From Candidatus Dormiibacterota bacterium (GTDB lineage Bacteria > Chloroflexota > Dormibacteria > Aeolococcales > Aeolococcaceae): 46,353 nt of DNA. The stretch is taken from NCBI GenBank assembly GCA_036495095.1, contig DASXNK010000085.1, positions 1 to 46,353 of the forward strand, read 5' to 3'. The position numbers were made by a program, and so were the translations under genes. The stretch's first letter is position 1. Every line of letters begins with the position of its first letter. Positions 1 through 8,029 of the stretch are shown piece after piece. The notes below the pieces were generated by a model. It saw only the letters and a program-made list of their open reading frames with translations. It did not search any database and had not been told where the DNA came from.

Positions 1-99
1 CCCCCCAGCGCCGGCCCGGCCATGGCGGCGCGGCAGCGACCATGTCCCCTCCTGGCGAACCTTCCTGAAGCTGCCCGACCCTTCTGACCGTCAGGGCGG

Positions 100-131
100 G
101 TCCCGCCGCACGCCGCCACGTGCGGCGGGAC
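100..131 (-). terminator. Stem-loop downstream of the substrate-binding lipoprotein gene
   Basis: A perfect 12-bp inverted repeat (100-111 and 120-131) encloses an 8-nt loop, about 110 nt past the stop of the minus-strand gene ending at 240. No T-run follows on either strand, so it is a terminator-like or mRNA-stabilising hairpin rather than a textbook intrinsic terminator. I see no gene in bases 1-239. Confidence 0.4.
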
Positions 132-239
132 GCTGATGCTACCGCGCCCGCCGAGTTTCTGCCAGATTCGGCGTGGTCAGGCGTTCAGCGAGCGCGAAGT
201 GCTCGCCGCCGTCCGGTGCCGGCGAGCCGGCGTGGGCGA

Positions 240-1688
240 TCAGGGTTGGAAGGTCTGCCCCAGGGGCGACGCGAAGAGGGTCTGGACCACCTTGAGGCCG
301 CCCGGTGACTGGGCGTCGGGCTGGGTGATGAAGACCTGCCGCGCCGGCGGCTGGCCGGGCTGGCTGTAGTTCAGGGGCGCGATCAGGCCCTCGGTGTCGA
401 CGGCGCTGAGGCTGCGGAAGGCCCTGAGCAGCGCCGGCCGCTCCAGCGACCCGCTCTTGCAGGCGGCGTCGAGGATCCGGTACATGATCTCGGCCTGGCC
501 GTATCCGTAGCCCGGGCTGCTGGCGCTCACCGGCTGGTTGGGATAGGCGGCGGCGTACTCGCCGCGGACCGTCGAGGGGCCGACGCCGTCGCCGGAGTAG
601 GGCGCGTACGACTGCACCACGTAGAAGCTGTGGGAGAGCGCCGGCCCCGCCGGCCCGGTGAGCACCGAGGGGTCGAAGGTCGGGTTGGAGCCGAGGATGG
701 TGAGGTCGTAGTGCAGCGCCTCGGCCGCGGTGGCGACCGCCGCCACCTGTCCGGGGGTGGCGGTGATCGCCGTGAAGTGGGCCCCCGCCGCCTTGAGCGC
801 CTGCACCGGTGCGGTCATGTCCTTGTCGGTGGAGTGGATCCGCTGCTCGACCACGGTGAGGTGGTTGGCCGACGCCGCCGCCCGGGTGCCCGCCAGGGCG
901 TTCTCGCCGAACTCGCCCTCGAGGTAGATGTCGCCGATCCTGTCGCCGCTGTGCAGCCCCTTGTTGCGCATCAGCCACTCGACCCCGTTGATCATCTCGA
1001 GGTCGTAGGTGGTGCCGCTGATCACCATGTAGGGGTTGGTGAGCAGCCTCGACGACCACGCGACCGCCTCGGTGAGCACCTGGTCGGTGGTGATGTTCGC
1101 CAGCACCGCCTGGATCTCGGGCGAGCCCAGCAGCTCCTGGAAGGCGAGCACCTTGGGCTGCATCGCGAGGTAGAGGCCGACGGTGTTCTGGACGTTGTAG
1201 CCGTGGTCCTTGACCAGCAGGTCGACCTTGCGGCCGCAGACCCCGCCCTTCCTGTTCTGGTCCTGCCAGAAGAGCTGGCTGCCCCGGGAGACGGTCTTGC
1301 CGAAGTCGGCGAAGATGCCGGTCAGGTCGGTGAGGACCCCGAGGGTGATGGTGTCGGATGTGACCCCCGGGCCCACCGGGATCGCCAGGCTGGGCGACAC
1401 CGCCTGCTCGCAGGAGGTGACCACCTTCTGGGCCTGGGCGCGATCGAGCGCGTCCTGGGCCGCGTCGGGCTGCTTGAGGATGCCGGCGCGGGCGTCGGCG
1501 AAGCCGACGTCGAGGTTGTGGTCGGCGGAGCCGTCGACCCCGGTGCGCAGGTAGTCGTAGACCGCCTGGCCGCGGGGGCCGCACTGCGGGTAGCGCGACG
1601 TGAAGGCGGCCAGCGAGCCGCCGTTGCCGCCGCAGCCGGCGAGCACGCTGATCACGGCGACGAGGAGCATGGCCCTCGACGGCTTCAT
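240..1688 (-). CDS. ABC transporter substrate-binding lipoprotein, LivK/Peripla_BP_6 type
   Basis: 482 aa. The N-terminus has a short basic stretch, a hydrophobic segment and a lipobox (VLAGC, Cys near residue 19), so it should be an exported lipoprotein. From about residue 107 the sequence reads like a branched-chain amino acid/amide-binding type I periplasmic protein (ITLGVLTDLTGIFADFGK, then a second lobe with YGYGQAEIMYRILDAAC). An extra region of about 80 residues lies between the lipobox and this domain. The ATG at 1688 has a good AGGAGG-type ribosome site about 7 nt upstream. No permease or ATPase gene is adjacent, so it is an orphan binding protein. It may feed a transporter encoded elsewhere or act as an extracytoplasmic sensor. 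The ligand cannot be predicted. The fold is fairly certain and the role uncertain. Confidence 0.8.
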   Translation of the reverse strand: MKPSRAMLLVAVISVLAGCGGNGGSLAAFTSRYPQCGPRGQAVYDYLRTGVDGSADHNLDVGFADARAGILKQPDAAQDALDRAQAQKVVTSCEQAVSPSLAIPVGPGVTSDTITLGVLTDLTGIFADFGKTVSRGSQLFWQDQNRKGGVCGRKVDLLVKDHGYNVQNTVGLYLAMQPKVLAFQELLGSPEIQAVLANITTDQVLTEAVAWSSRLLTNPYMVISGTTYDLEMINGVEWLMRNKGLHSGDRIGDIYLEGEFGENALAGTRAAASANHLTVVEQRIHSTDKDMTAPVQALKAAGAHFTAITATPGQVAAVATAAEALHYDLTILGSNPTFDPSVLTGPAGPALSHSFYVVQSYAPYSGDGVGPSTVRGEYAAAYPNQPVSASSPGYGYGQAEIMYRILDAACKSGSLERPALLRAFRSLSAVDTEGLIAPLNYSQPGQPPARQVFITQPDAQSPGGLKVVQTLFASPLGQTFQP

Positions 1689-1808
1689 GGCGACACCTCC
1701 TCCTCGGTCGTCCGACGCGCCGGCGGGGGACCCTCCCGGGCCATGACCGCCCTCCCCCCTGGGTCCAAGGGTCGCGCGAGCAGCCTCGGGCGACGCGTGG
1801 GCCGCTGG

Positions 1809-1814
1809 AGTCTA
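1809..1814 (-). promoter_or_regulatory. Candidate -10 element for the lipoprotein gene
   Basis: The minus strand reads TAGACT at 1814-1809, about 120 nt upstream of the ATG at 1688. A convincing -35 hexamer is lacking at the expected distance. The same TAnAnT pattern recurs upstream of other genes in this window. The rest of the 1689-1959 gap shows nothing else I can name. Confidence 0.25.
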
Positions 1815-1959
1815 GGGCCTGAGGGGCACATTGGACAGCGCGATGGCGGCGGCTGACGCGTGTGTGGCAAATAGGGTCTCGACGGGCATGGCCCGCGGAT
1901 GCCACCATCCCCCCCTGCCCCGCGTTCAGGCACGGCCACAGGAGGGTGGGTCCGGCGAT

Positions 1960-2433
1960 GTGCTCGTGGTGATGGCGGGGATGGCCGCCGCCCCCCGGTT
2001 CGACGAGGTCCGGCAACTGTACGGCGCGGCCGTCCACCGCTTCTGCCTCGTCGTCCTCGGCGACGGCGACGCCGCCGAGTCGGCGGCCAACCGCACCCTG
2101 GAGGCGGCCCAGGCGGCCTACCCGGTCGACCACCCGGAGGCCTCCATGGTGCCGGTCTGGCTGCTCGGGATCGCCTGCGAGGTGGCGGGGGAGGCCCGCC
2201 GGCGCCGCCGCGCGCCCCGCCGCACCGGCTCGGCCTCGGGCGAGCTCGACGCCGCCCTCTCCGCCGCCGCCGCGCTGCCCGACCAGGAGCTCTTCGCCGC
2301 GGCGTTGCGCGGCGCCGCCGGCCTCGGCTATGCGGAGATCGGCAGCCTCCTGGGCACCTCTCCCGAGGCGGCGCGGATGGCCTGCGGCTGGGCGATGCGC
2401 CGGATCCGCACCGGAGCGGGGAGGATCGGCTGA
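1960..2433 (+). CDS. Degenerate ECF-type RNA polymerase sigma factor
   Basis: About 157 aa. An N-terminal region-2-like helix set (LYGAAVHRFCLVVLGDGDAA, then a VPVWLLGIACEVAGEARRR segment) precedes a region-4 helix-turn-helix (LGYAEIGSLLGTSPEAARM). This matches the layout of a short ECF sigma factor, but many conserved acidic and aromatic positions of region 2 are replaced, so promoter melting ability is uncertain. The GTG at 1960 lies 13 nt after an AGGAGGG site; the in-frame ATG codons at 1972 and 1981 are alternatives. Its stop overlaps the start of the next gene (TGATG at 2431-2435), so the two are translationally coupled. That next gene encodes a membrane protein with a short cytoplasmic N-terminus, which suggests a sigma/anti-sigma-like pair. 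Confidence 0.6.
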   Translation: MLVVMAGMAAAPRFDEVRQLYGAAVHRFCLVVLGDGDAAESAANRTLEAAQAAYPVDHPEASMVPVWLLGIACEVAGEARRRRRAPRRTGSASGELDAALSAAAALPDQELFAAALRGAAGLGYAEIGSLLGTSPEAARMACGWAMRRIRTGAGRIG

Positions 2434-3584
2434 TGAGCGACGCGTTCGACGCGGACGAGCTGTGGTTCGCCCATCTCCTCGCCTCGGTGCCCACCCCCGG
2501 CTCGCTGGAGCGGCCCGCCGCCCGTCCCGCCCGGGCCCGGTCCCGTGGCCGCCGCCGCTACCGCACCCTGGCGATGGCCGGCGGCCTCGCCCTGCTGGTG
2601 GGCGTCCTCGGCGGTCTCGGCCTGGGGCTGACCCGCGCCGGCGACCACAACGCCGGCGCACCGGCCACCGGTTCGCCCGCGCCCACCGCCCGGGTCCAGC
2701 CCGCCCTGGCCGGCGACGACATCCGCCAGGACGTGGTGCTCTTCGGCGGCCGCGGCCCCGGCGGCGCGGTCCTCGCCGACACCTGGACCTGGGACGGGAA
2801 GGCCTGGTCCGCGCAGCATCCGCTGCACAGCCCCCCGCCGCGGCGCGCCGCGGTGATGTCCTCCGACCCTCGCGGCGGCGGGGTCCTGCTGTACGGCGGG
2901 ATCGGAACCGATGCCGACAAGCTCGCCGACACCTGGGAGTGGGACGGCACCGACTGGCGGCAGGTCGGCCCCCCCGTGGAACAGGGACCGGGACCGCGTG
3001 CCGGCGCCCTCCTGGTGGAGGACCCGGTGCACCGTCACCTCGTCCTCTTCGGCGGCCAGGGCGCCTCCGCCCCCCGGGGCTCGACCTGGAGCTGGAACGG
3101 CACCACCTGGACCGAGGAGAGGCCGGTGGACGCACCCCCCGACTGCGCCGGGGCCTCGATGGCCTACGACGACTCCTACCGGCGGGCGGTGCTGGTGACC
3201 GGCGCCGGCTGCACCGCCGCCGGCGCCGCCGGGGCGACGTGGACCTGGGACTGGCACAACTGGACCCGGCTGAGCCCGGCCGCCTCGCCGCCCCCGGGCA
3301 ACGGCCAGACCATGGCCTACGACGACGCCAGCCAGCTGCTGGTGCTCACCGTCCCCCAGGCCGGGCGCGGCTGCGGCCTGGTCACCTGGACCTGGGACGA
3401 CACCGGCTGGACCCTTCGCCCCGGCGCCGGCTCGCCGGTGGGGCCGGCCGCCGCGGTCCGCGACCCCGCCACCCGCAGGCCGCTGCTGCTGCCCGCCAGC
3501 GGCGAGACCTGGCTCTGGTCCGGCGGCGCCTGGACGGTGGTGGCCGGCGTGGCGCCGCCACCGGGCAGCTGCCCGACCCCGTAG
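2433..3584 (+). CDS. Single-pass membrane protein with extracytoplasmic Kelch propeller
   Basis: 383 aa. Residues 1-45 are cytoplasmic and basic near the membrane, residues about 49-66 form one transmembrane helix ([17 protein letters not shown]), and a Pro/Ala/Thr linker follows. From about residue 95 there are five to six Kelch-like blades with the repeated pattern VLFGG ... DTWTWDG..W. The topology is that of a membrane-bound sensor or anti-sigma factor whose outside domain is a beta-propeller. Coupling to the upstream ECF-like gene supports this, but no classical anti-sigma (ZAS) zinc motif is visible. A second Kelch protein, a lipoprotein, lies at 25245-26261. The fold is well supported and the function inferred. 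Confidence 0.75.
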   Translation: MSDAFDADELWFAHLLASVPTPGSLERPAARPARARSRGRRRYRTLAMAGGLALLVGVLGGLGLGLTRAGDHNAGAPATGSPAPTARVQPALAGDDIRQDVVLFGGRGPGGAVLADTWTWDGKAWSAQHPLHSPPPRRAAVMSSDPRGGGVLLYGGIGTDADKLADTWEWDGTDWRQVGPPVEQGPGPRAGALLVEDPVHRHLVLFGGQGASAPRGSTWSWNGTTWTEERPVDAPPDCAGASMAYDDSYRRAVLVTGAGCTAAGAAGATWTWDWHNWTRLSPAASPPPGNGQTMAYDDASQLLVLTVPQAGRGCGLVTWTWDDTGWTLRPGAGSPVGPAAAVRDPATRRPLLLPASGETWLWSGGAWTVVAGVAPPPGSCPTP

Positions 3585-3692
3585 ACGGCCGCGGGACTGC
3601 AGCCGCGCGGTCATCACGGTTCGCGATGGGTCGATCAGGAACTGTGTGGTCAGACTGCGGGCGATCGCCGGAAAACCGCTCCGGCGCCCCGC

Positions 3693-3712
3693 TAGACTGG
3701 CTGCAACGTTGC
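3693..3712 (+). promoter_or_regulatory. Candidate promoter and palindrome before the sat-apr-qmo operon
   Basis: TAGACT at 3693-3698 could be a -10 box for the operon starting at 3731. Directly after it, where transcription would begin, is the perfect 10-bp palindrome GCAACGTTGC (3703-3712), which could be an operator. No good -35 hexamer is present, so an activator or an alternative sigma factor may be needed. Confidence 0.35.
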
Positions 3713-3730
3713 GGCCAGCCGGCGGGGGAC

Positions 3731-4480
3731 ATGGTGAGGCTCTGCGTCCTTTCGGACATCCACGGCAATCTCCACGCGCTCGAGGCGGTGCTGGAGGACG
3801 TCCGCAGCGCCGGCGGCGACATGCTGGTGGTCGCCGGCGACCTGGTGCACCAGGGGCCGCGACCGGCCGAGACCGTCGACCTGCTGCGCAGCCTCGACGG
3901 CAGCGGCCTCGGCGCCGTGCACATGATCCGGGGCAACACCGACCGCCACGTCCTCGGCGAGCCGCCGCCGCCGCCCCCGGGCCCCGACGCCGCCGGGCGG
4001 GGGGCCGGGGTGGAGTGGACTCGGGCGCAGCTCGGCGAGGAGCGGCTGAGCTGGCTGGCCTCCCTGCCCGCCGAGCTGGTGGTCGGCGGGAGGCTGGTGG
4101 TGCACGGCTCGCCCCGGGCCGACGACCACGGCATCTGGCCGGAGACCCCGGTGGCGGACTTCGACAGCCCGCTCTGGGCCGACCTGCTGCTCTGCGGCCA
4201 CACCCACCACTCCATGCACCGCCGCGAGGGGCGGCGTCACATCGTCAACGGAGGCAGCGTGGCCTGGCCGCTGGACGGCGATCCCCGCCCCGGGTACGCG
4301 GTGGTCGAGGAGGCGGAGAGCGGCGCCGAGGGGGTGCGGGTCGAGCTGCGCCGGGTCGAGTACGACCGCGCCCGCACCGTCGCCGAGCTCGAGGAGCGGC
4401 GCGTCCCCCGGCGGGAGGTGGTGCGGCGCTACATCGAGACCGCCACCTGGCGCACCCGGACCGAGGAGCCGGTGCGATGA
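3731..4480 (+). CDS. Calcineurin-like metallophosphoesterase (YfcE/MJ0936-type)
   Basis: 249 aa. All metal-binding motifs of the family are present: SDIHGN (Asp9, His11), GDLVHQGP (Asp37), GNTDRH (Asn69, Asp71), VVHGSPR and CGHTHH. A metal-dependent phosphodiesterase or nucleotidase activity is therefore expected in the cytoplasm. The ATG at 3731 is preceded by GGGGG. The gene overlaps sat by 4 bp (ATGA at 4477-4480), so it is translationally coupled to sulfate adenylyltransferase and is the first gene of the sat-apr-qmo operon. The substrate is unknown; the location makes adenine nucleotide by-products such as APS or dinucleotides worth testing, which is inference only. The family is broad, so a housekeeping role is also possible. 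Confidence 0.85.
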   Translation: MVRLCVLSDIHGNLHALEAVLEDVRSAGGDMLVVAGDLVHQGPRPAETVDLLRSLDGSGLGAVHMIRGNTDRHVLGEPPPPPPGPDAAGRGAGVEWTRAQLGEERLSWLASLPAELVVGGRLVVHGSPRADDHGIWPETPVADFDSPLWADLLLCGHTHHSMHRREGRRHIVNGGSVAWPLDGDPRPGYAVVEEAESGAEGVRVELRRVEYDRARTVAELEERRVPRREVVRRYIETATWRTRTEEPVR

Positions 4481-5679
4481 GCCTGGTCAGGCCGCACGGC
4501 CCGGCGCGGCGCCTCCAGCCGCTGCTGGTGCCCCCGGCGGAGCGCGAGGCCGAGATCGCCCGCGCCGGCTCGCTGCGGCGGCTGCCGATGACCTCGCGGG
4601 AGACCTCCGACCTGCTCATGCTCGGCATCGGCGCCTTCACGCCGCTGCGCGGCTTCATGGGCGCCGCGGACTGGGGGACCGTCTGCGACCAGATGCGCCT
4701 GGCCGACGGCACCTTCTGGCCCATCCCCATCACCCTCTCGGCGACCGACGAGCAGGCCTCCGCCCTCGCCCCCGACGAGGAGGTGGCGCTGGTCGACGGC
4801 GAGAGCGGAGAGCTGCTGGGCACGCTGCGGGTGGAGGAGCGGTACGCCATCGACCGGCTCCACGAGTGCCGCGAGGTCTTCCGCACCGTCGATCCCCAGC
4901 ATCCCGGCGTCGCCAAGGTGCTGGAGCAGGGCCCGGTGAACCTCGCGGGACCGGTCCGCGTGCTCGGAGAGGGGCAATTCCCGGAGCGCTACCCGGACAT
5001 CTACCTGCGGCCGCACCAGACCCGGGCCCTCTTCGAGTCCCGGGGCTGGTCGACGGTGGCCGCCTTCCAGACCCGCAACCCGATGCACCGCGCCCACGAG
5101 TACCTCGCCAAGGTCGCCATCGAGGTGTGCGACGGCCTGCTCGTCCACCAGCTGCTGGGACGGCTGAAGGCGGGCGACATCCCCGCCGAGGTGCGGGTGC
5201 GCTGCATCGACGCGCTCGTCGAGGGCTACTTCGTGCCCGGCACCTGCGTCCAGGCCGGCTACCCGATGGAGATGCGCTACGCCGGCCCGCGGGAGGCGCT
5301 GCTGCATGCGGTGTTCCGCCAGAACTACGGCTGCAGCCACCTGGTGATCGGACGTGACCACGCCGGCGTCGGCAGCTACTACGGCCCCCTCGACGCCCAG
5401 CGGATCTTCGACGAGCTCCCCGCCGGCGCCCTCGAGCTGCGGCCGCTGAAGATCGACTGGACCTTCTTCTGCTCCGGGTGCGACGGCATGGCCTCGGCGA
5501 GGACGTGCCCCCACGGACCCGAGCAGCGCCTGCTCATCAGCGGCACCCGGGTGCGCGAGATGCTCGCCTCGGGCGAGGCCGTCGACGAGCACTTCAGCCG
5601 TCCGGAGGTCCTGGCGATCCTCCGCGAGTACTACTCCGGGCTCGACGCGAGGGTCGAGGCCGGGCTCCACTCCCACTGA
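4477..5679 (+). CDS. sat: Sulfate adenylyltransferase (dissimilatory-type ATP sulfurylase)
   Basis: 400 aa, the normal length of single-chain Sat. It catalyses APS + PPi = ATP + sulfate, and in sulfur oxidisers runs in the ATP-forming direction. The N-terminal PUA-like domain (about 1-180) is followed by the catalytic domain with [11 protein letters not shown] (198-208), [12 protein letters not shown] (292-303) and [10 protein letters not shown] (354-363). A Cys cluster (C332, C335, C344, with H346) resembles the zinc site of the Thermus/Archaeoglobus-type enzymes. There is no APS-kinase domain, so this is not a fused assimilatory form. It is coupled to the upstream phosphoesterase and followed after 9 nt by aprB, the standard sat-aprBA order of Chlorobium and sulfate reducers. 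Confidence 0.95.
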   Translation: MSLVRPHGPARRLQPLLVPPAEREAEIARAGSLRRLPMTSRETSDLLMLGIGAFTPLRGFMGAADWGTVCDQMRLADGTFWPIPITLSATDEQASALAPDEEVALVDGESGELLGTLRVEERYAIDRLHECREVFRTVDPQHPGVAKVLEQGPVNLAGPVRVLGEGQFPERYPDIYLRPHQTRALFESRGWSTVAAFQTRNPMHRAHEYLAKVAIEVCDGLLVHQLLGRLKAGDIPAEVRVRCIDALVEGYFVPGTCVQAGYPMEMRYAGPREALLHAVFRQNYGCSHLVIGRDHAGVGSYYGPLDAQRIFDELPAGALELRPLKIDWTFFCSGCDGMASARTCPHGPEQRLLISGTRVREMLASGEAVDEHFSRPEVLAILREYYSGLDARVEAGLHSH

Positions 5680-5688
5680 GGACCAAGC

Positions 5689-6159
5689 GTGCCCACCTAT
5701 GTCAACCCGGACAAGTGCGACGGCTGCAAGGCGCTCGACAAACCGGCGTGCGCGTACATCTGTCCCAACGACCTGATGATCCTCGACATGGTGCAGGGCA
5801 AGTCCTTCAACCAGGAGCCCGACCAGTGCTGGGAGTGCTACTCCTGCGTCAAGGTCTGCCCCCAGTCGGCGATCGCGATGCGCGGCTACAGCGACGTGAT
5901 GCCGCTCGGCGCCAGCCTGACGCCGCTGCGCGGCACCGACTCGATCATGTGGACGGTGCAGTTCCGCGACAAGCGGGTGAAGCGGTTCAAGTTCCCGATC
6001 CGGTCCACCGCCTGGGGGACCATCGAGCCGTACGAGGGGATGCCCGCGCCCGACTCCGCGCGGCTCGGCGATCCCCACCTGTGCGGCGAGGACGCCTGGC
6101 TGGGGGTCGACACCCTGCCCGTCCCCGCCGAGGCCGCGACCGCCGGGCCGAGGGGGTAG
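5689..6159 (+). CDS. aprB: Adenylylsulfate reductase, beta (iron-sulfur) subunit
   Basis: 156 aa with a GTG start. Two [4Fe-4S] sites are formed by Cys10, 13, 21, 25 (CDGCKALDKPACAYIC) and Cys47, 50, 53, 57 (CWECYSCVKVC). The long insertion inside the first motif is the hallmark of AprB. The C-terminal tail (from about residue 85: DSIMWTVQFRDKRVKRFKFP) is the arm that wraps around AprA in known structures. The subunit carries electrons between the AprA flavin and the Qmo complex. It lies 4 nt upstream of aprA and 9 nt downstream of sat. It appears complete; no substituted ligands were seen. Confidence 0.95.
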   Translation: MPTYVNPDKCDGCKALDKPACAYICPNDLMILDMVQGKSFNQEPDQCWECYSCVKVCPQSAIAMRGYSDVMPLGASLTPLRGTDSIMWTVQFRDKRVKRFKFPIRSTAWGTIEPYEGMPAPDSARLGDPHLCGEDAWLGVDTLPVPAEAATAGPRG

Positions 6160-6163
6160 AGAG

Positions 6164-8029
6164 ATGGAGGCGCCCGCGCTGGAGGTGGTCGACACCGACC
6201 TGCTGATCCTCGGCGGTGGCATGGCGGGCTGCGGCGCCGCCTTCGAGGCCGGCTACTGGGGCCGCGACAAGGGCCTCCGGGTGACCCTGGTCGAGAAGGC
6301 GGCGGTGGAGCGGAGCGGCGCGGTGGCCATGGGCCTCAGCGCGATCAACTGCTACATGGGGATGCGGCACGGCGAGAACCAGCCCGAGGACTTCGTGCGC
6401 TACGTGCGCAACGACCTGATGGGCCTCTGCCGCGAGGACCTCGTCTACGACATCGCGCGCCACGTCGACTCGACCGTCCACATGTTCGAGAAGTGGGGCC
6501 TGCCGATCTTCAAGACCGAGGACGGGCGCTACAAGCGCGAGGGCCGCTGGCAGATCATGATCCACGGCGAGTCCTACAAGCCGATCGTCGCCGAGGCGGC
6601 GAAGAAGGCGATCGGGGCGGAGAACGTCTACGAGCGCCTCTTCGTCTCCCACGTGCTCACCGACGAGGCCACCGGGCGGGCGACCGGCGCGGTCGCGTTC
6701 AGCGTCCGCGAGCACAAGGTCTACGTCTTCCGGGCGCGGGCGGTGATCTCCAGCGCCGGGGGCGCCACCGGCGTGTTCCGTCCCCATGCGGTGGGGGAGG
6801 GTCTGGGGCGGATCTGGTACGCCCCCTGGAACACGGGGTCGGCGTACTCGCTGGCGATCAAGGCCGGCGCCACCATGACCCAGATGGAGCACCGGCTGGT
6901 GGTCACCCGCTTCAAGGACGGGTACGGGCCGGTGGGGATGTGGTTCCTGCTCTTCAAGGGGAAGGTGAAGAACGCCTACGGCGAGCTCTACGAGGACACC
7001 CAGCAGAAGGCGATCGCCCCCTACGCGCCCTACGACAAGGTGCGGCCGATCCCCACGCCGCTGCGCAACCACCAGATGCTCACCGACCGCGCCGAGGGCA
7101 GGGGCCCGCACTACATGCGCACCGACGAGGCCCTGCAGGCGCTCACCATGGGGCTCGACCCCAAGGCGGTGCGCGAGATCGAGAGCGACGCCTGGGAGGA
7201 CTTCCTCGACATGACGATGTCCCAGGCGCTGCTCTGGGCGTCGCAGAACATCGACCCCGCCAAGGTCCCCTCGGAGCTCACCCTCACCGAGCCCTACCTG
7301 ATGGGCTCGCACTCGTCGGCGACCGGCGCCTGGGTGAGCGGTCCCGAGGACCTCGCCCGCGACGGCTACTTCTGGGGCTACAACCGCATGACCACGGTGC
7401 CGGGGCTCTTCGCCGCCGGGGACGGCGTCGGCGGCTCGGCGCACAAGTTCTCCTCGGGCTCGTACACCGAGGGACGGCTGGCCGCCAAGGGCGCGATCTC
7501 GTACATGACCGACAACCCCGGCAGCTTCGAGCACGACCCCGCCCGGGTGGAGGAGATCACCGGCGAGCTGTTCCAGCCCTACCGGGTCTTCGAGGAGGCG
7601 CACGGCTCCTCCACGAAGGAGGACATCAACCCGAACTACTTCTATCCGAAGCAGGGTCTCCACCGGCTGCAGAAGATCATGGACGAGTACTGCGCCGGGG
7701 TTGGGGCCAACTACATCACCAACGAGCCGACCCTGCGCCGCGGCATGGAGCTGATGGAGGTCTTCAAGGAGGACATGGCGAAGGTCGCCGCCCGCGACCG
7801 CCACGAGCTGCTGCGCTGCTGGGAGCTGCGCGACCGCATCTGGTGCGCCGAGGCCCACATGCGCCACATCCTCCACCGCGAGGAGACCCGCTGGCCCGGC
7901 TACTACTACCGGATGGACCATCCGAAGATCGACGACGAGAACTGGAAGGTGTTCGTCAACTCACGGTTCGACGCCGGCAACGGCGGGTGGAAGATGTCGA
8001 CTCATCCCTGCCACACCCTGGTGCCGTGA
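6164..8029 (+). CDS. aprA: Adenylylsulfate reductase, alpha (flavin) subunit
   Basis: 621 aa, the usual AprA length. It interconverts APS and sulfite + AMP using FAD. The N-terminal Rossmann motif is TDLLILGGGMAGCGAAFEAG (11-30). Other family features include KAAVERSGAVAMGLSAINCY, an active-site region around MEHRLVVTRFKDGYGPVGMW, and GSHSSATGAWVSGPED with the histidine conserved in AprA. The C-terminal portion (EEAHGSSTKEDINPNYFYPK, YYRMDHPKIDDENW) is also typical. The gene follows aprB by 4 nt and overlaps qmoA by 4 bp (GTGA), so stoichiometric expression with the electron-transfer partners is likely. Whether the enzyme is of the oxidising or reducing phylogenetic branch needs a tree; the operon context favours oxidation of sulfite. 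Confidence 0.95.
   Translation: MEAPALEVVDTDLLILGGGMAGCGAAFEAGYWGRDKGLRVTLVEKAAVERSGAVAMGLSAINCYMGMRHGENQPEDFVRYVRNDLMGLCREDLVYDIARHVDSTVHMFEKWGLPIFKTEDGRYKREGRWQIMIHGESYKPIVAEAAKKAIGAENVYERLFVSHVLTDEATGRATGAVAFSVREHKVYVFRARAVISSAGGATGVFRPHAVGEGLGRIWYAPWNTGSAYSLAIKAGATMTQMEHRLVVTRFKDGYGPVGMWFLLFKGKVKNAYGELYEDTQQKAIAPYAPYDKVRPIPTPLRNHQMLTDRAEGRGPHYMRTDEALQALTMGLDPKAVREIESDAWEDFLDMTMSQALLWASQNIDPAKVPSELTLTEPYLMGSHSSATGAWVSGPEDLARDGYFWGYNRMTTVPGLFAAGDGVGGSAHKFSSGSYTEGRLAAKGAISYMTDNPGSFEHDPARVEEITGELFQPYRVFEEAHGSSTKEDINPNYFYPKQGLHRLQKIMDEYCAGVGANYITNEPTLRRGMELMEVFKEDMAKVAARDRHELLRCWELRDRIWCAEAHMRHILHREETRWPGYYYRMDHPKIDDENWKVFVNSRFDAGNGGWKMSTHPCHTLVP

Noticed and set aside
139-3135. Very long minus-strand open frame, and many similar Arg/Pro/Gly-rich long frames across the window
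   Set aside because: They are shadows of real genes caused by high GC and lack of stops; they contain no recognisable domains and overlap well-supported genes.
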